From Canna indica (Eukaryota > Streptophyta > Magnoliopsida > Zingiberales > Cannaceae): a stretch of 64,000 nt of DNA. The DNA is taken from positions 27,136,501 to 27,200,500 of the forward strand of contig CP136890.1 in assembly GCA_034359265.1 (NCBI GenBank), read 5' to 3'. A program made the translations under genes and the position numbers. Under the pieces are notes generated by a model. That model did no database searches. It was not told the DNA's origin and saw only the letters and a program-made list of their open reading frames with translations. Below are positions 34,225 through 44,869 of this stretch, in pieces; within the stretch, counting starts at the first letter, position 1, and every line of letters starts with the position of its first letter.

Positions 34225-35460
34225 ATGGAGGCCTTTAATGATGCTGTGGTGAGCGGTAGTGAGAGTAATTCCTTGGGTTGACGTGGACGCAGTCTTGGTC
34301 GCGACCGTGGATGGGGCCGGGGGCCGTGGCGGTAGGCAGTTGGCTCAGGAGGAGGCTGGACATGATCCTAGAGTAGCCATGTTAGAGGCTAAGGTGGCCG
34401 TATTGATTGAGGAGCTCCGTAGGGACCGAGAGTCGAGGCAGTAACAGCTTTAACCTATGCCGCCAGTGGCACCAGTGGCACAGAGGGTAGCGGGGGTCTG
34501 TACCCCCAGTTGTTAGGGAGACGAACAGGCGAGAGGCAGTGATAGACAACATTGCATATAAGGATTTTGCTCAATTGCGACCGTCGCGGTTCATAGGCAC
34601 AGACCCCGGTGTGGAGGTGACGACTTTTCTAAACGATTGTCAGGAGTTGTGCGAGGTGTTGGGATGCTCTTCAATAGCCATGGTACAGATGGTGGGTTTG
34701 TAGTTGAGGGGACTCGCTAAGGAATGACTCCATGTATGCAGGTCCCGTAGGGGGCTTGATGCACCACCCCTATATGGGAGTAGTTCCGGGCGGCTATGGT
34801 GGAGAAATATCTTCCCAGGAGTGTACGGGAGAAGAGAGCAAGGGAATTCAAACAGCTCAAGCAGACCGACAGTATATTAGTGGCAGACTACGAGGTGGAG
34901 TTCACCCGCTTATCACGGTACCATCTGCTGCTAGTGGCGACTGAGACGAATAGGGTCAGGCGGTTCGTGGAGGGGCTGAGAGTTCAGATTGGCATGCTGA
35001 TTCACTTCACCGACGACTCTACTTTCACCCATGTGGTGGATGAGGCGATGCGGAAGGAGTCGATAGTATCGATTGATCGACAGAATGGGCCAGCCAGGAA
35101 GAGATTCATGCCGCAGGGATTTAAAGAGCGGCAAGGTTTTTCTGAAGGCATAGTGACTAGAGCAGCCCATCCGCTCGAACGGGGATAGAGCAATTTCAGA
35201 GGTCGCCCAGGTGTAGGGTCGGGGGCCACTCAGAGGACAGTGGTGTCTGAGGTGCAGAGGAGGGCTGAGGTGCCGCAGTGTGGGCGAAGACACACCGGGA
35301 TATGCTTTGGCCGTACAGATACCTGCTTCGGGTGTGGGCAGCCGGGTCACATCAGGAGGGACTGTCCAGTTAGGGGTGGTTCTAGTGCAGCGCATGGTCC
35401 TAGTGCAGCACAGTCCAGAGGGAAAGCACCAGTATCCGTAGCTTCTGTTGCATAAAGAGG
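34225..35460 (+). pseudogene. Chromovirus gag
   Basis: ATG at 34225 (MEAFNDAVV...) begins an Arg/Gly-rich N-terminus. A coiled-coil-like VAMLEAKVAVLIEELRRDRE follows in another frame (about 34375-34435), then the Retrotrans_gag domain with VEKYLPRSVREKRAREFKQL and VEFTRLSRYHLLLV (34796-35188). The CCHC knuckle [14 protein letters not shown] (about 35329-35370) is intact. The gene needs at least three frame changes and contains at least seven stops (near 34257, 34333, 34441, 34450, 34701, 34722, 35186), each one C-to-T (or opposite-strand) change from a sense codon. Gag normally forms the particle; this copy cannot. Confidence 0.9.
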
Positions 35461-35539
35461 TCAGCTTCAGGGTTCGGGGCAGCAATGTGCCAGTGGATCT
35501 GGGAGAGCTCTTGCGTGGATGTTCACTATGACCCGAGCT

Positions 35540-35965
35540 CCTTGCAGTTTGTTCCATACCTGCATTTATTCTATTTGATCCTGGAGCTACTCATTCCTTT
35601 ATTTCTGATGACTTTGCTATGAAGCTTGATAAAGAAAAAAATTCTCTTGTGGTACCCTTGGTTATATCAACGCCGACAGGTCATTCCGTTCATGTCGAGA
35701 TAGTTTTTAGGGGCTTTGAGGTGCCCATTTGTGGGCATGCTTTAGAAGCAGAATTGGTAGTTCTACCCACTTTAGAACTGGATGTGGTCTTGGGTATAGA
35801 CTGACTTTGCTCTCACTATGCCTCTATGGATTGTAGAACGAAGGCTATTAGTTTTAATAAGCCTAGCATGCTCTCATTCACTTTCCAGGGTGAGAGTATG
35901 AGAGAATCTTTTGGGGTTGTTTCAGCCCTCAGGGCCCGTAAGTTACTCGTGAGTGGCTGCTAATC
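35540..35965 (+). pseudogene. Chromovirus aspartic protease
   Basis: Retropepsin box LFDPGATHSFIS near 35572-35607, then VPLVISTPTGHSVHVE and VFRGFEVPICGHALEAELVV, and the second block LDVVLGID, followed at once by a stop (TGA at about 35802) where a Trp codon is usual. After it the reading continues with HYASMDCRTKAISF. The box has Pro after the catalytic Asp, as in the minus-strand relative at about 6020. Confidence 0.85.
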
Positions 35966-36154
35966 ATTTTTAGCTTTTGTATCTGTGGCTGAGGAGGGTG
36001 AAGTTTCGACCAGGAAGGTAGAGGAGACACTAGTGGTTAGTGAATATTTTGATGTTTCCCATATGAGCTTCCGGGATTGCCACCGGTTCGAGAGATTGAG
36101 TTCTGCATTGATTTGTAGCCAGGGCTGAAGCCGATTTCAATTTTCCCATATCGT

Positions 36155-37258
36155 ATGACACCAGCTGAGTTGAGAGAGCTTAAGGCTCAGTTGCAGGAAT
36201 TGATGTATCTGGGTTTCATTCGCCCGAGTGTATCACCCTGGGGAGCGCCGATACTTTTTGTTAAAAAGAAGGATGGATCCATGCAGATGTGTATTGATTA
36301 TCGGCAGCTAAATAAAGTGACGATCAAGAACCGCTACCCACTTCCGAGGATTGATGATTTCTTTGATGAGTTGCAGGGAGCACAGTGGTTCTCTATGATC
36401 GACCTAAGGTTAGGTTATCATCAGTTGAGGATCCGGGATCATGATGTTCAGAAGACAGCCTTTAGGACGAGATATGACCACTACGAGTTTTTGGTCATGT
36501 CCTTCGGGTTGACTAATGCACCGGCCGCATTTATGGATTTGATGTATCGAATGTTCAAGGAGTTTCTGGATAGGTTTGTCATTGTGTTCATAAATGATAT
36601 CATGGTTTACTCCCGAAGTGTGGCTGAACACTGTGAGCATCTGAGGGTAGTTTTGGAGACCCTTAGGAAGCACCAATTATTTGCTAAATTTTTCAAGTGT
36701 GAGTTTTGGCTGAGCAGTGTGGGATTCTTGGGGCATGTGGTGTCAAGGGACGGGGTGAAGGTAGACCCCACGAAGATTGAGGCAGTGCAGAGATGGGAAA
36801 GACCGACCTGTGTGGCTGAGATCCGGAGCTTCTTGGGCTTGGCCGGGTACTATAGGATGTTTATAGAAAACTTTTCTCGAATTGCAACCCCTTTAACCCG
36901 GTTGACTCAGAAGAAGGTTAAGTTTGAGTGGGATAACAAGTGCGAGGAGATATTTCAGGAGCTGAAGGACCGTTTGACTTCAGCGCCAGTATTGGCCTTG
37001 CCGTCAAGTTTTGGAGGTTTTGAAGTGTACTATGATGCTTCTAGGGTGGGTTTAGGATGTGTTTTAATGCAGCATGGTAGGGTGATTGCTTATGCATCTA
37101 GGCAGTTAAAGCCTCATGAGAAGAACTACCCGATCCATGATTTAGAGTTGGCAGCTATACTGTTTGCACTGAAGTTGTGGCGCCATTATCTGTATGGGGA
37201 AGCTTGTGAGATTTTTACTGAACATAAAAGTCTTCAGTACTTGCTTACTCAGAAGTAA
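36155..37258 (+). pseudogene. Chromovirus reverse transcriptase/RNase H (367-codon frame)
   Basis: The longest intact gypsy frame. RT fingers ([18 protein letters not shown], residues 27-43; [20 protein letters not shown] 46-65), palm ([15 protein letters not shown] 79-93; [16 protein letters not shown] 115-130). The catalytic box at 145-148 reads FIND instead of FIDD: Asp to Asn, GAT to AAT at 36593. RNase H follows with [33 protein letters not shown] and [11 protein letters not shown], where the family usually has TDHKSL, so a further acidic residue is altered (Asp to Glu). The ATG used is only the first Met of the open segment; the polyprotein frame continues upstream through a TAG near 36116. 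A stop follows at 37256. Confidence 0.95.
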
Positions 37259-38510
37259 CTGAACCTGAGGCAAAGAAGGTGGTTGGAGTTGTTAAAAGAC
37301 TATGACTGCATCATTTTATACCATCATGGGAAAGCTAATGTAGTGGCTGATGCACTGAGTAGTCTAGCACACTTGACTTTGAGGAGGAGGCTTTTGGCAA
37401 GGGAGCTTGCTGAATGTTTGGGGAATGGAGCGATGTTATCGGTGTTTAACTCGAGTGATATGGTGGCGCACCTTCGCGTCCAGTCCACTTTTGGTGGATG
37501 TGCTCCGAACAGCCCAGGGTGAGGATGCATTTTGTGATCTAACCCGAGATCTGGTTGAGAGGAGAGATATAGACGATGGGTTTAGGATTGATGCAGAGGG
37601 TGTGTTAGGGTTCAAGGATAGGATTGTGGTGCCTGATATGGCAGAGGTCCGCCGACAAGTACTTGAGATGGCTTATAGTTTCACTTACACTATGCATCCA
37701 GGAGCCACCAAGATGTACTGTGATTTGCGGCAACATTACTGGTGGAGAGGAATGAAGAGGGAGGTAGCTGAGTTCGTGTCTAAGTGTTTGGTTTGTCAAT
37801 AGGTTAAGGCCGAGCATTTGAGACCTACAGGGCTGCTTCAGAATCTTGAGGTGCTAGAGTGGAAATGGAAAAAGATCACTATGGATTTTGTTACTGGATT
37901 ACCAAGGTCGAAGAAAGAAAATGATTCCATTTGGTTGGTGGTGGACCTGTTAACTAAGTCGGCGCACTGTATTTCGGTAAAGACGACTTTCACCGCAGAG
38001 CAGTATGCTCGATTATTTTTGGATCAAATTATGGCGTATCATGGTATCCCAGTAATGATCATCTCTGATCGGGATACTCAGTTCACTGCTCGGTTTTGGC
38101 AGTCTTTTTAGGAGGTTTGGGTACTCAGGTCAGATTCAATACCGATTTTCATCCGCAGACGGACGGGCAATCTGAGAGGACCATTCAGACTTTGGAGGAT
38201 ATGTTGAGAGCTTATGTTCTGGATTTAGACGATGGTTGGGAGAGGCACTTGCCCTTGGTAGAGTTCGTCTATAATAATAGTTTCCAGAGCAATATTGGTA
38301 TGACGCCTTTTCAGGCCCTGTATGGGCGACGATGTAGGTCCCCGGTGGGGGTGGTCCGAGGTCGGGGAGTCTCAGTTGCTAGGGCCAGATTTGGTACAGG
38401 ATGCCATGGGAAAGGTGAAACTGATTAAGGATCGATTGTTGGCAGCTCAGAGTCGCCAAAAAATATATGCAGATGGAAAGGCTCGAGATGTTGAGTTTGC
38501 ATAGGGGGAG
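37259..38510 (+). pseudogene. Chromovirus integrase
   Basis: The end of RNase H ([17 protein letters not shown], about 37325-37375) is followed by the HHCC zinc domain (MHPGATKMYCDLRQHYWWRG...FVSKCLVCQ, about 37690-37800) and then a TAG. The DDE core follows: first Asp in ITMDFVTGLPRSKKENDSIW (about 37875), second in IISDRDTQFTARFW (about 38060-38100), and the Glu in DGQSERTIQTLEDMLRAYV (about 38160). A frameshift plus stop lies at 38105-38112. The later part (LYGRRCRSP, AQSRQKIYAD) shifts frame again near 38340. All three acidic residues survive, but the reading frame does not. Confidence 0.9.
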
Positions 38511-38945
38511 TTGGTGTTTCTGAAGGTGTCTCCTATGAAGGGAGTAGTCAGGTTCGGGAAGAAGGAAAAGTTGAGTCTCAGATTTATAGGACCTTTTCCT
38601 ATCTTATGGAGGAGAGGACCCGTAGCCTATGAGTTAGCCTTACTGCCTAGCCTGGATAGGGTGCATCCGGTGTTTCATGTTTCTATGATGAAGAAGTATG
38701 TCAGGGATGAGTCTCATGTACTTGAGCCGTTAGTGGTAGAGGTTGATTCGACAGTCTCATATGAGAAGAGGCCTGTAGAGATTTTGGATCGCCAGATTAG
38801 GAAACTGAGGTCTAAGGAAGTTCCGCTGGTGAAGGTCCGTTGGGAGCACCATTCTGGTCAGGAAGCTACTTGGGAGGTGGAGAGTGCGATGAAAGAGAAG
38901 TATCCTTATCTTTTTGTTTCGTTGGTGAGTTCTTTTCTACCTTAA
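38511..38945 (+). pseudogene. Integrase C-terminus with chromodomain
   Basis: An open segment of 144 codons: VFLKVSPMKGVVRFGKKEKL and LSLRFIGPFPIL (the GPF/Y module), then YELALLPSLDRVHPVFHVSM. A chromodomain follows (PVEILDRQIRKLRSKEVPLV, KVRWEHHSGQEATWE, about 38770-38880). In chromoviruses the chromodomain tethers integrase to heterochromatin. It is separated from the upstream integrase by an in-frame stop near 38502. The frame ends TAA at 38943, about 35 bp before the 3' LTR. Confidence 0.9.
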
Positions 38946-38966
38946 ATTCGATGACAAATTTTTTTT

Positions 38967-38976
38967 AAGGGGGTAC
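38967..38976 (+). promoter_or_regulatory. Polypurine tract
   Basis: 'aagggggta' directly upstream of the 3' LTR start at 38980, the plus-strand primer position. It is preceded by a T-run. Confidence 0.7.
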
Positions 38977-38979
38977 GAA

Positions 38980-40648
38980 TGTTATAACCGTAAACTTTTA
39001 ACAATTTAATTGAAATGTTGCAGCGAGACAATGTGGATGCGCATCGGAGCGGGTCGGAGAAAATGTCAGATAATATGATTTAAGGTGAGGCCTTGTACGT
39101 GTTTAATATTTTATTTTATTTTATGTTCTGGATTATTAGTTGAGTCAAGTCCGACGACACGATCGTAACCCAATTCGGATGAGTGTGGGTCGAGTTAGGT
39201 AGAAACCGAGGTTGAGTTAAGTGAGGGGTAGAATCGTAAAAAAAAAAAGAAGAAAAAAAAGGGTTATTGGATGGTGCGGTTGCTAGAGCCGCACACATCC
39301 AAGAAGAAAAAAAACCCGACTCTTGAGAGAGCGACACAGGAGGCAGCGGAAGAGGGATTTGCCGCCGAACCGGTTGTCGACGCCGGCGATCATCGGTGCG
39401 AGAGTCTTTAGGGTCGTCTTCCCTTTGGTTTTTCCTTGCCGGTGAGTGCATGGCTAAATCTTTGCCAAGACTCATAGTTTCTTCTCTCATTTTGCCGCCC
39501 CATATCTTGAAGAAAATCTGAAATTTTCTTGATGATTTTGATCCCTACTTCAAATTGAATTTGATGGTGATTTAGTGTATCAATTCTTGTATTAAATTTG
39601 GGATTCATTGTATACATTACTAAGCGTTGGGAATTTGATTTTGTAGTAAGCGCCTACTGTCCATTTAGATTTCATGTGGTTTAGAATGTTTTCTTGGTTG
39701 TGTGAATAGCATCCTTAGTAATAGATTCTAATCTTGAAGCAATGGGTATATGTGGAGGTAGCAGTAAATGGAAAATCTGGGAAATTATTGAAGTGCCACA
39801 TGCTTCTCTTCTTGTGGCTGCAATATGTAGCTAGGTGGTAAATGGGATATGGAAGCAGAGAAGCATTAGTTTGATTAGGTTGTACTAGGTGATTGAGAAA
39901 TTAAGGTTGGTGAAGGAATTAATCTATGTTTGATTTCCTCCTGTAGCCACATGATGTAGATGGAAATTTATTTGTGTTTGATTTCTTCTTGTGGCTGCAC
40001 AGTATAGGTAAATGGCAAGTGAAGGGTGAAATCAGCAAGGTGTTGGTTTAACTAGGCTGCAACAGTGGGGAATGAGAATTGATTTGGATAAAGAAAAAAA
40101 AAGGAAAGGGTGGGCGACAACCATAGCATAACATCTACTGTCATCTTTATGTTATCTTTAGGATTAGCATAATTTATTCATGTTATCTTTTGGACTAGCA
40201 TAATTTATTTATGTTGTCTTTTGGATTGACATCTACTATTAGTGTAATGGTATACAATGGTGTGTTTGTATTGGCATGAAAAATTAAATTATGCCTTAAG
40301 CTCTAGTGTACCTGTACAGTTTAGTAAATAAGTATTCTATTATATATATTTTTAAAAGTTACGTGGAGACTTAATGATTTAAAATACCATGGGATATCTT
40401 ATGAAGGGAGGGTTGTACCATGGGTGTTGTCTATAAATTTTAGATGTTTCATTCAATTTGGAAATCTTTAAACTACGCTATGGTAGAAAACATACTTGGA
40501 ACCATATGGTGTACAGATACTAGTTTACATTAAGTGCTTATGGTGTTGGTGCATTTATTTTCTTATTGTACATGTTTGTGTACGTGAATGAGATGGGGTT
40601 CGATTGGGCTAATCAGCGGAGGAGGTATGGATCGGGGAGCTCGTCAGC
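38980..40648 (+). mobile_element. 3' LTR of the chromovirus, truncated
   Basis: Matches 31571-33235 with about eleven differences by eye, including one 4-bp insertion near 39447. It ends inside the 'gagctcgtcagc' block at 40648, where unrelated sequence starts. The missing ~775 bp include the LTR's right end. Confidence 0.9.
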
Positions 40649-40807
40649 ACCAAGGTGAAGCCGACCCTTGCACTAAGAACCGAGCACCAAAAGGAAGGAA
40701 TAGGGGATGAGAAAATTATGGAACGAGAAGGAAGATGAAGGAATACCTCGCTGTTCTCCTTGGACTCCTCCAAGAACATGAAGGATATGATACGCCCAAG
40801 AGGAAGA
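40649..40807 (-). other. Left part of an LTR-like sequence split by the copia element
   Basis: This sequence joins 51797 onward if the copia element and one GAAGA copy are removed. On the minus strand the joined region has a TATA box (TTATAAATAGATG, about 51985-51973) with the 40649 side downstream, so it looks like part of a minus-strand LTR or leader. No coding sequence. Confidence 0.45.
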
Positions 40808-41752
40808 TGTTGGCTTTAGGTTTTCAACCTTAGCCTTAATCTCAGTTTTGATGGTTTTGATGATAAGAAACATGTGACTAATGATTTTTATTGAGAATAT
40901 CCTTCAGGTTCCATATGAATTAGCGTTCGATGTCCTTGATCGAAAAAGTCTGAGAAATCGAAAATCGAAAGGACATTGATCGTCGCGCTCGGGTTCGTCA
41001 CGGAAGTTTCTCGAAGATCGACGAGTGCACCAAAGTCGCTTGGACGAGTCCAAATATCATGTGAAAAGCTCTCCAAGATGATGTTCGTTGAAAGCCAAAA
41101 CCTAAAAATCAAGCGCGGAAGAAATCAGCTAAAAAAATAATTTTAACCTAAATTCGGTCGACCGAATGTAGGTAAAAAGAGGCAGTAGCCATTCGGTCGA
41201 CCGAACAAAGGTAGAAAAATTGCAGAGCTACTTCGGTCGACCGATCGAAACCCAAATTGGGCAGTAGCTCAGGTGGTCGACCAGCCGATCGATCGAAACC
41301 CAAATTGGGCAGTAGCTCAGGTGTAAAGCCACTTGTGTAAACTTAGTATTTACTAGGATTAGTTTAATTATCCCTTAGGGTTGAGGTGGAAGAGGACTCT
41401 CGATAAGAAAGCGGTGACTTCCGAGTGTGCAAGTGCCTTAGGTCGAGAGTGCATCTCTTCGGTGAAAAGTCCTCGTGTGTAAGGAAAATGTAAATTAATC
41501 TAGTAAAACTAGTTTGGAAATCCTAAGCGGGGTGCTTAGGTAGTGGAGTAAGCATTGGGGCCGAACCACTATAAAATCTTAGTGTTTGTGTTGATTCTTA
41601 ATTTCGTGCTTAATCGCTTTTTCATTTATCTTGCTTCCGCATTCAATTGTAAATTGTCTAACTAATCTAAGAAAATAATTAAAAGTAATTTAGGCTAATC
41701 GAATTAGTAAACATACTATTCACCCCCCTCTAGTTTTGCCATTTCGTCAATA
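40808..41752 (+). mobile_element. 5' LTR of the pol-less copia element, internally deleted
   Basis: 945 bp against 1484 bp for the 3' LTR. A unit 'cgatcgaaacccaaattggg' plus 'cagtagctcagg' is present twice (about 41242-41273 and 41290-41321). Directly after the second copy the LTR jumps to 'tgtaaagccacttgtgtaaa', skipping about 540 bp that in the 3' LTR hold the rest of the palindrome array, the TATA box (51009) and the transcription start. The 3' edge is CGTCAATA rather than CGCCAACA. This LTR should not drive transcription of the element. Confidence 0.85.
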
Positions 41753-41754
41753 AT

Positions 41755-41766
41755 TTGTATCAGAGC
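41755..41766 (+). promoter_or_regulatory. Primer binding site of the copia element
   Basis: TTGTATCAGAGC, one mismatch from the tRNA-iMet complement TGGTATCAGAGC, three bases after the LTR. Confidence 0.8.
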
Positions 41767-41845
41767 GGGTTCGTAGATTGAGATTTCACCATCTCCTCTA
41801 CAGACGTCTCTTGATCGTAAACTGGCTCTATAGTGTGTAGCGTCT

Positions 41846-43073
41846 ATACCCCCTAGGTTCGATGAATCTAACTTTGGTCTTTGGAAGGGTAGAATGTACA
41901 CTTTCCTAAAGACTCAAGGTTTAGGTATTTTTAATATGGTTAAGATAAAATACGTTGAACCTAAGGAAAATATGAATGCATGGACCCAAGAACAAATTAG
42001 CATGTTTGAGTTAAATGCTAAAGCAACAAATTGCATATATTGTTCTTTGGGAAATAATATACTTGAAAAAATCATGCGTTGTACTTATACATATGATATC
42101 TGAAATACTTTGCCATGCTATATGACTATGCTAAAACTGAAGAACTTGTTACTCTAAATGAAGGAGTCGATGACAATTGTCATGCTCCTATATCTAATGA
42201 AGTTCTTGAAGCTCTTAGTGTTTCTAGCCAAAGAAGTACAAAGAGTCGGAAGAGAAATGTGATATGTCACCTATGCAATGAGAAAGGGCATGTAAAAAAG
42301 AATTGCCCTTGCATGAAGAACAAGGCAAGGAAGAGGTTGAATGCTTCCACATCATCATCCCATGAAACGTCCTCTTGCAATGATTATGAAGTTACCTCGA
42401 AAGCTTGCCCCATGAATGAAAATGATGAGGTACTCTCCTCTTCTTTTAGTTATGAGAATAAAAATGATAGTATTAACTCATCTAGTTCTCATGATTTTGA
42501 TGATTTAATGGATGAGTATAAAATTATGTATGCCTTGCTCTTGAAAAATGATAAAGAGAACAAAAGGATTAAAAATGAGAATTCTAGACTTAGCTCATAT
42601 GTGCATACTCTGGAATTAGAGAATGAGAAATTGAAATCTAGTTCACTTGATCCATGCCATGATTATTTAGAATCCGAGCTTAAAGCTTTGAAACATAAAA
42701 ATGACAATTTGAAAAATGAAAATAGCATGTTGAAAACTCAATTGCATGCTATTCAAAAATCTATGAATGATTTGAAAAGTGAAGTCATTTCCTTGAGTAG
42801 GAAAGTAAACGAATTTAAGAATGCCCCATCTCCTAAGAACAATAGAATAAAAAATGCTTATGTAAAGAATGCAAATGTTCATCATCACTCTCATGTTAGG
42901 CATTCTACACCTAAACCTCAAGTTAAAAAGAAGAATGCTTCACTTAAGAATGCTCATGTCCATCATTTTTCTCATGTCAAATCTTCCAACATTAAATCTC
43001 ATGTTCATAATGAAAGGAAGAAATTTAATGGACATTGTTTTTGTTGTGGTGTATATGAGCATGCTATATAGGA
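41846..43073 (+). pseudogene. Copia gag with CCHC knuckle and coiled coil, internally deleted
   Basis: The N-terminal gag fold begins at about 41846 (FDESNFGLWKGRMYTFLKTQ), then a stop in place of Trp near 42101 and a shift. The open frame 42115-43071 (318 codons) resumes in the C-terminal third of gag: a CCHC knuckle CHLCNEKGHVKKNC (residues 52-65), a Ser-rich acidic stretch, then a long Glu/Asn/Lys-rich coiled coil (about 140-230). A His-rich segment and a second knuckle CFCCGVYEHAI follow, ending in a TAG. Compared with SIRE/Maximus gag about 150 residues of the central domain are missing between the two frames. A GPKVIWVPKVP block at about 43143-43175, which in this lineage precedes the protease, is followed only by non-coding sequence. 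Confidence 0.85.
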
Positions 43074-43179
43074 TTGTGCATTCAAGGTGGACCCAAATGG
43101 AGTTAAAACACTTTAGGTAGTTAAACCCTCTAACACTCAAGGACCCAAAGTAATTTGGGTACCAAAGGTTCCATGTTCT

Positions 43180-44640
43180 TTTGTAGGGGGAGCAACCGCA
43201 CAAGGGTAAAGGAAGATAAAGAATTGAAGTTGACCATGGACATCAATAAATAATCCATCTTTGGTTGCAACTTCAAATCATGAAGATGCCATAGGTATGA
43301 AAATTGGCATCTAGGTATCCTTGGTATCATCTCCCATACTCAGTTGCTTAAATTATAGTTGGAGTTCTGATACATGCCTAATGTTAGTAGATTTTTCATT
43401 CTTGATAAATCTTACGAAAATAATTTTTGATTTTTGATTTCCGATCTCTTCGGAGACCTATGTAGCCTGTAATGGGCTCATACGACCTTGCGGTTTTAAA
43501 TCGTAGGCTCATTGTGGCCTTTCAATTTTCAACCAATAGGAAGGGTTGGAGATCATATTTTCATCGATATTATATTTATGATCTCTTGAAAATTCATTTT
43601 GGATTCATGACAACATATTTTGAAACGGATTTCAAACTATTTAGCAAAGTAAATCTTGAGATCGATACTTAGTTTTTTCTTTGCTATCTAGTACAATAAC
43701 TTGTTAGTAGTTACATTTCCATTATGCTACTAATGAATATTGCTTGCAAGTTATCAAAAATGTGATGTAAAGCTAGTAGAGTCAAATTGAAAAGGAAATT
43801 AAAAAATTTGGAAAATTCTTAAGGGTGAGGTATGAGTTCAATTTTGCAAAAATATTTGTATAATAATTGATTATTCATGATTATTGAAGTCTCTATGCTC
43901 ATGATTGCTTTTGCTTGATAAATATATAAAAATTCATGAGTAAGTTAATGTTTGATAACTTAGGCAATCTCATGTGTTGATTGGATGAAATTTGCTCTAG
44001 GTTAGAATCTTCATTAGAGACCTCATTTTCTATGGTAGGCAAACATGTTTTGAATGCATATATCACATGAGTCTAGGTTGTTACACTTGGTATCACATGA
44101 AGACTCATAACTAGATGAACAATGTGATCACTAGATTAGTTCATGAGACTCAAACAGGAAATAATTGACCTAAGTCAAGAATTTGACTTAGAAATCTCTT
44201 TTTGGGTTTAAATTTTCACAAACATGTTTGAATTCACTCATGTTAGATGTCCAAGTGTCTAAGTTAGAGAAAACACGAGTAGATAGCCAAGTTTGATTCT
44301 TAGCACTTTCATTGTTTCAAGCATATTTTGATTAAAATCGTGCTAAGCTCATAACTTGAGTAAACAATATTAATTTCACTCCAAACTTGATAAACAAGTG
44401 TTAAATGATCATATTTTGATATCTAGGAAATTTGAGCAAAATCTGAAATCGGTGGATAAACAACTCATATTTACAAAAATGTCACTGATATTGTAGAATT
44501 TTTAGAAAATTGTAGGGATATCCTTTTTGAGCGATTCTTGAATTTTTGGAACCCTCATAGGGTCTAATTTGTGTAAAAAAAATTTCACAAAATTTGGATG
44601 ATCACACCCTCTCGAAAACTATTTTTTTCTTAAGGGGTAA
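43180..44640 (+). other. Non-coding copia interior where pol is expected
   Basis: No protease, integrase, RT or RNase H motif can be read in any frame. 43360-43925 is conserved with 11160-11720 in another copy of the family, so it is a family sequence and not a random insertion. Short frames (43472-43672) have no domain. Confidence 0.7.
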
Positions 44641-44649
44641 AAACCAAGG

Positions 44650-44705
44650 CAAATCGAGCGGTCGATCGGCATTCGACCGCCCGATCGACCGACGGGCGAA
44701 AAATT
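44650..44705. repeat. TCGACCG palindrome cluster inside the element
   Basis: 'gagcggtcgatcggcattcg', 'accgcccgatcgaccgacgg' and 'gcgaaaaattgcccagatcg' in succession. Same word type as the arrays upstream of the LTR TATA boxes (8215, 30125, 50640), but here in the interior, about 60 bp upstream of a TATA-like box at 44757. Confidence 0.7.
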
Positions 44706-44756
44706 GCCCAGATCGCCCGATTTCTCATCCAGATTGAATCCTAGCCATTCCATCCA

Positions 44757-44766
44757 TTTATTTAAG
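44757..44766 (+). promoter_or_regulatory. Possible internal promoter (TATA-like) for the env-position ORF
   Basis: TTTATTTAAG, followed about 30-60 bp downstream by a CT-rich leader ('cctctcttttcttcttctag') like those of plant 5' UTRs. It lies between the palindrome cluster at 44650 and the ORF at 45459. The match is suggestive only; no transcript evidence is available. Confidence 0.4.
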
Positions 44767-44869
44767 CCCGAAACTAGGGCTTCCTTGCTCATTCGACCGG
44801 CTGCCCCATCCTAAGTCCTCTCTTTTCTTCTTCTAGGGTTCTACCTCCTCTTCAAGACTCTTTTTCAAG

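Larger units (their letters stand above)
31571..40648 (+). mobile_element. Tekay/Del-type chromovirus, near-complete, coding-dead
   Basis: Order: 5' LTR 31571-34014, PBS 34018-34029, gag, protease, RT/RNase H, integrase, chromodomain, PPT near 38967-38976, 3' LTR from 38980. The 3' LTR is cut at 40648 (about 1.67 of 2.44 kb remain), so target duplications cannot be checked. The chromodomain and large LTRs place it in the Tekay/Del clade. Over the shared 1.66 kb the two LTRs differ at only about eleven positions by eye, yet the genes contain ten or more in-frame stops and several frameshifts. It cannot encode its own movement. Confidence 0.9.
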
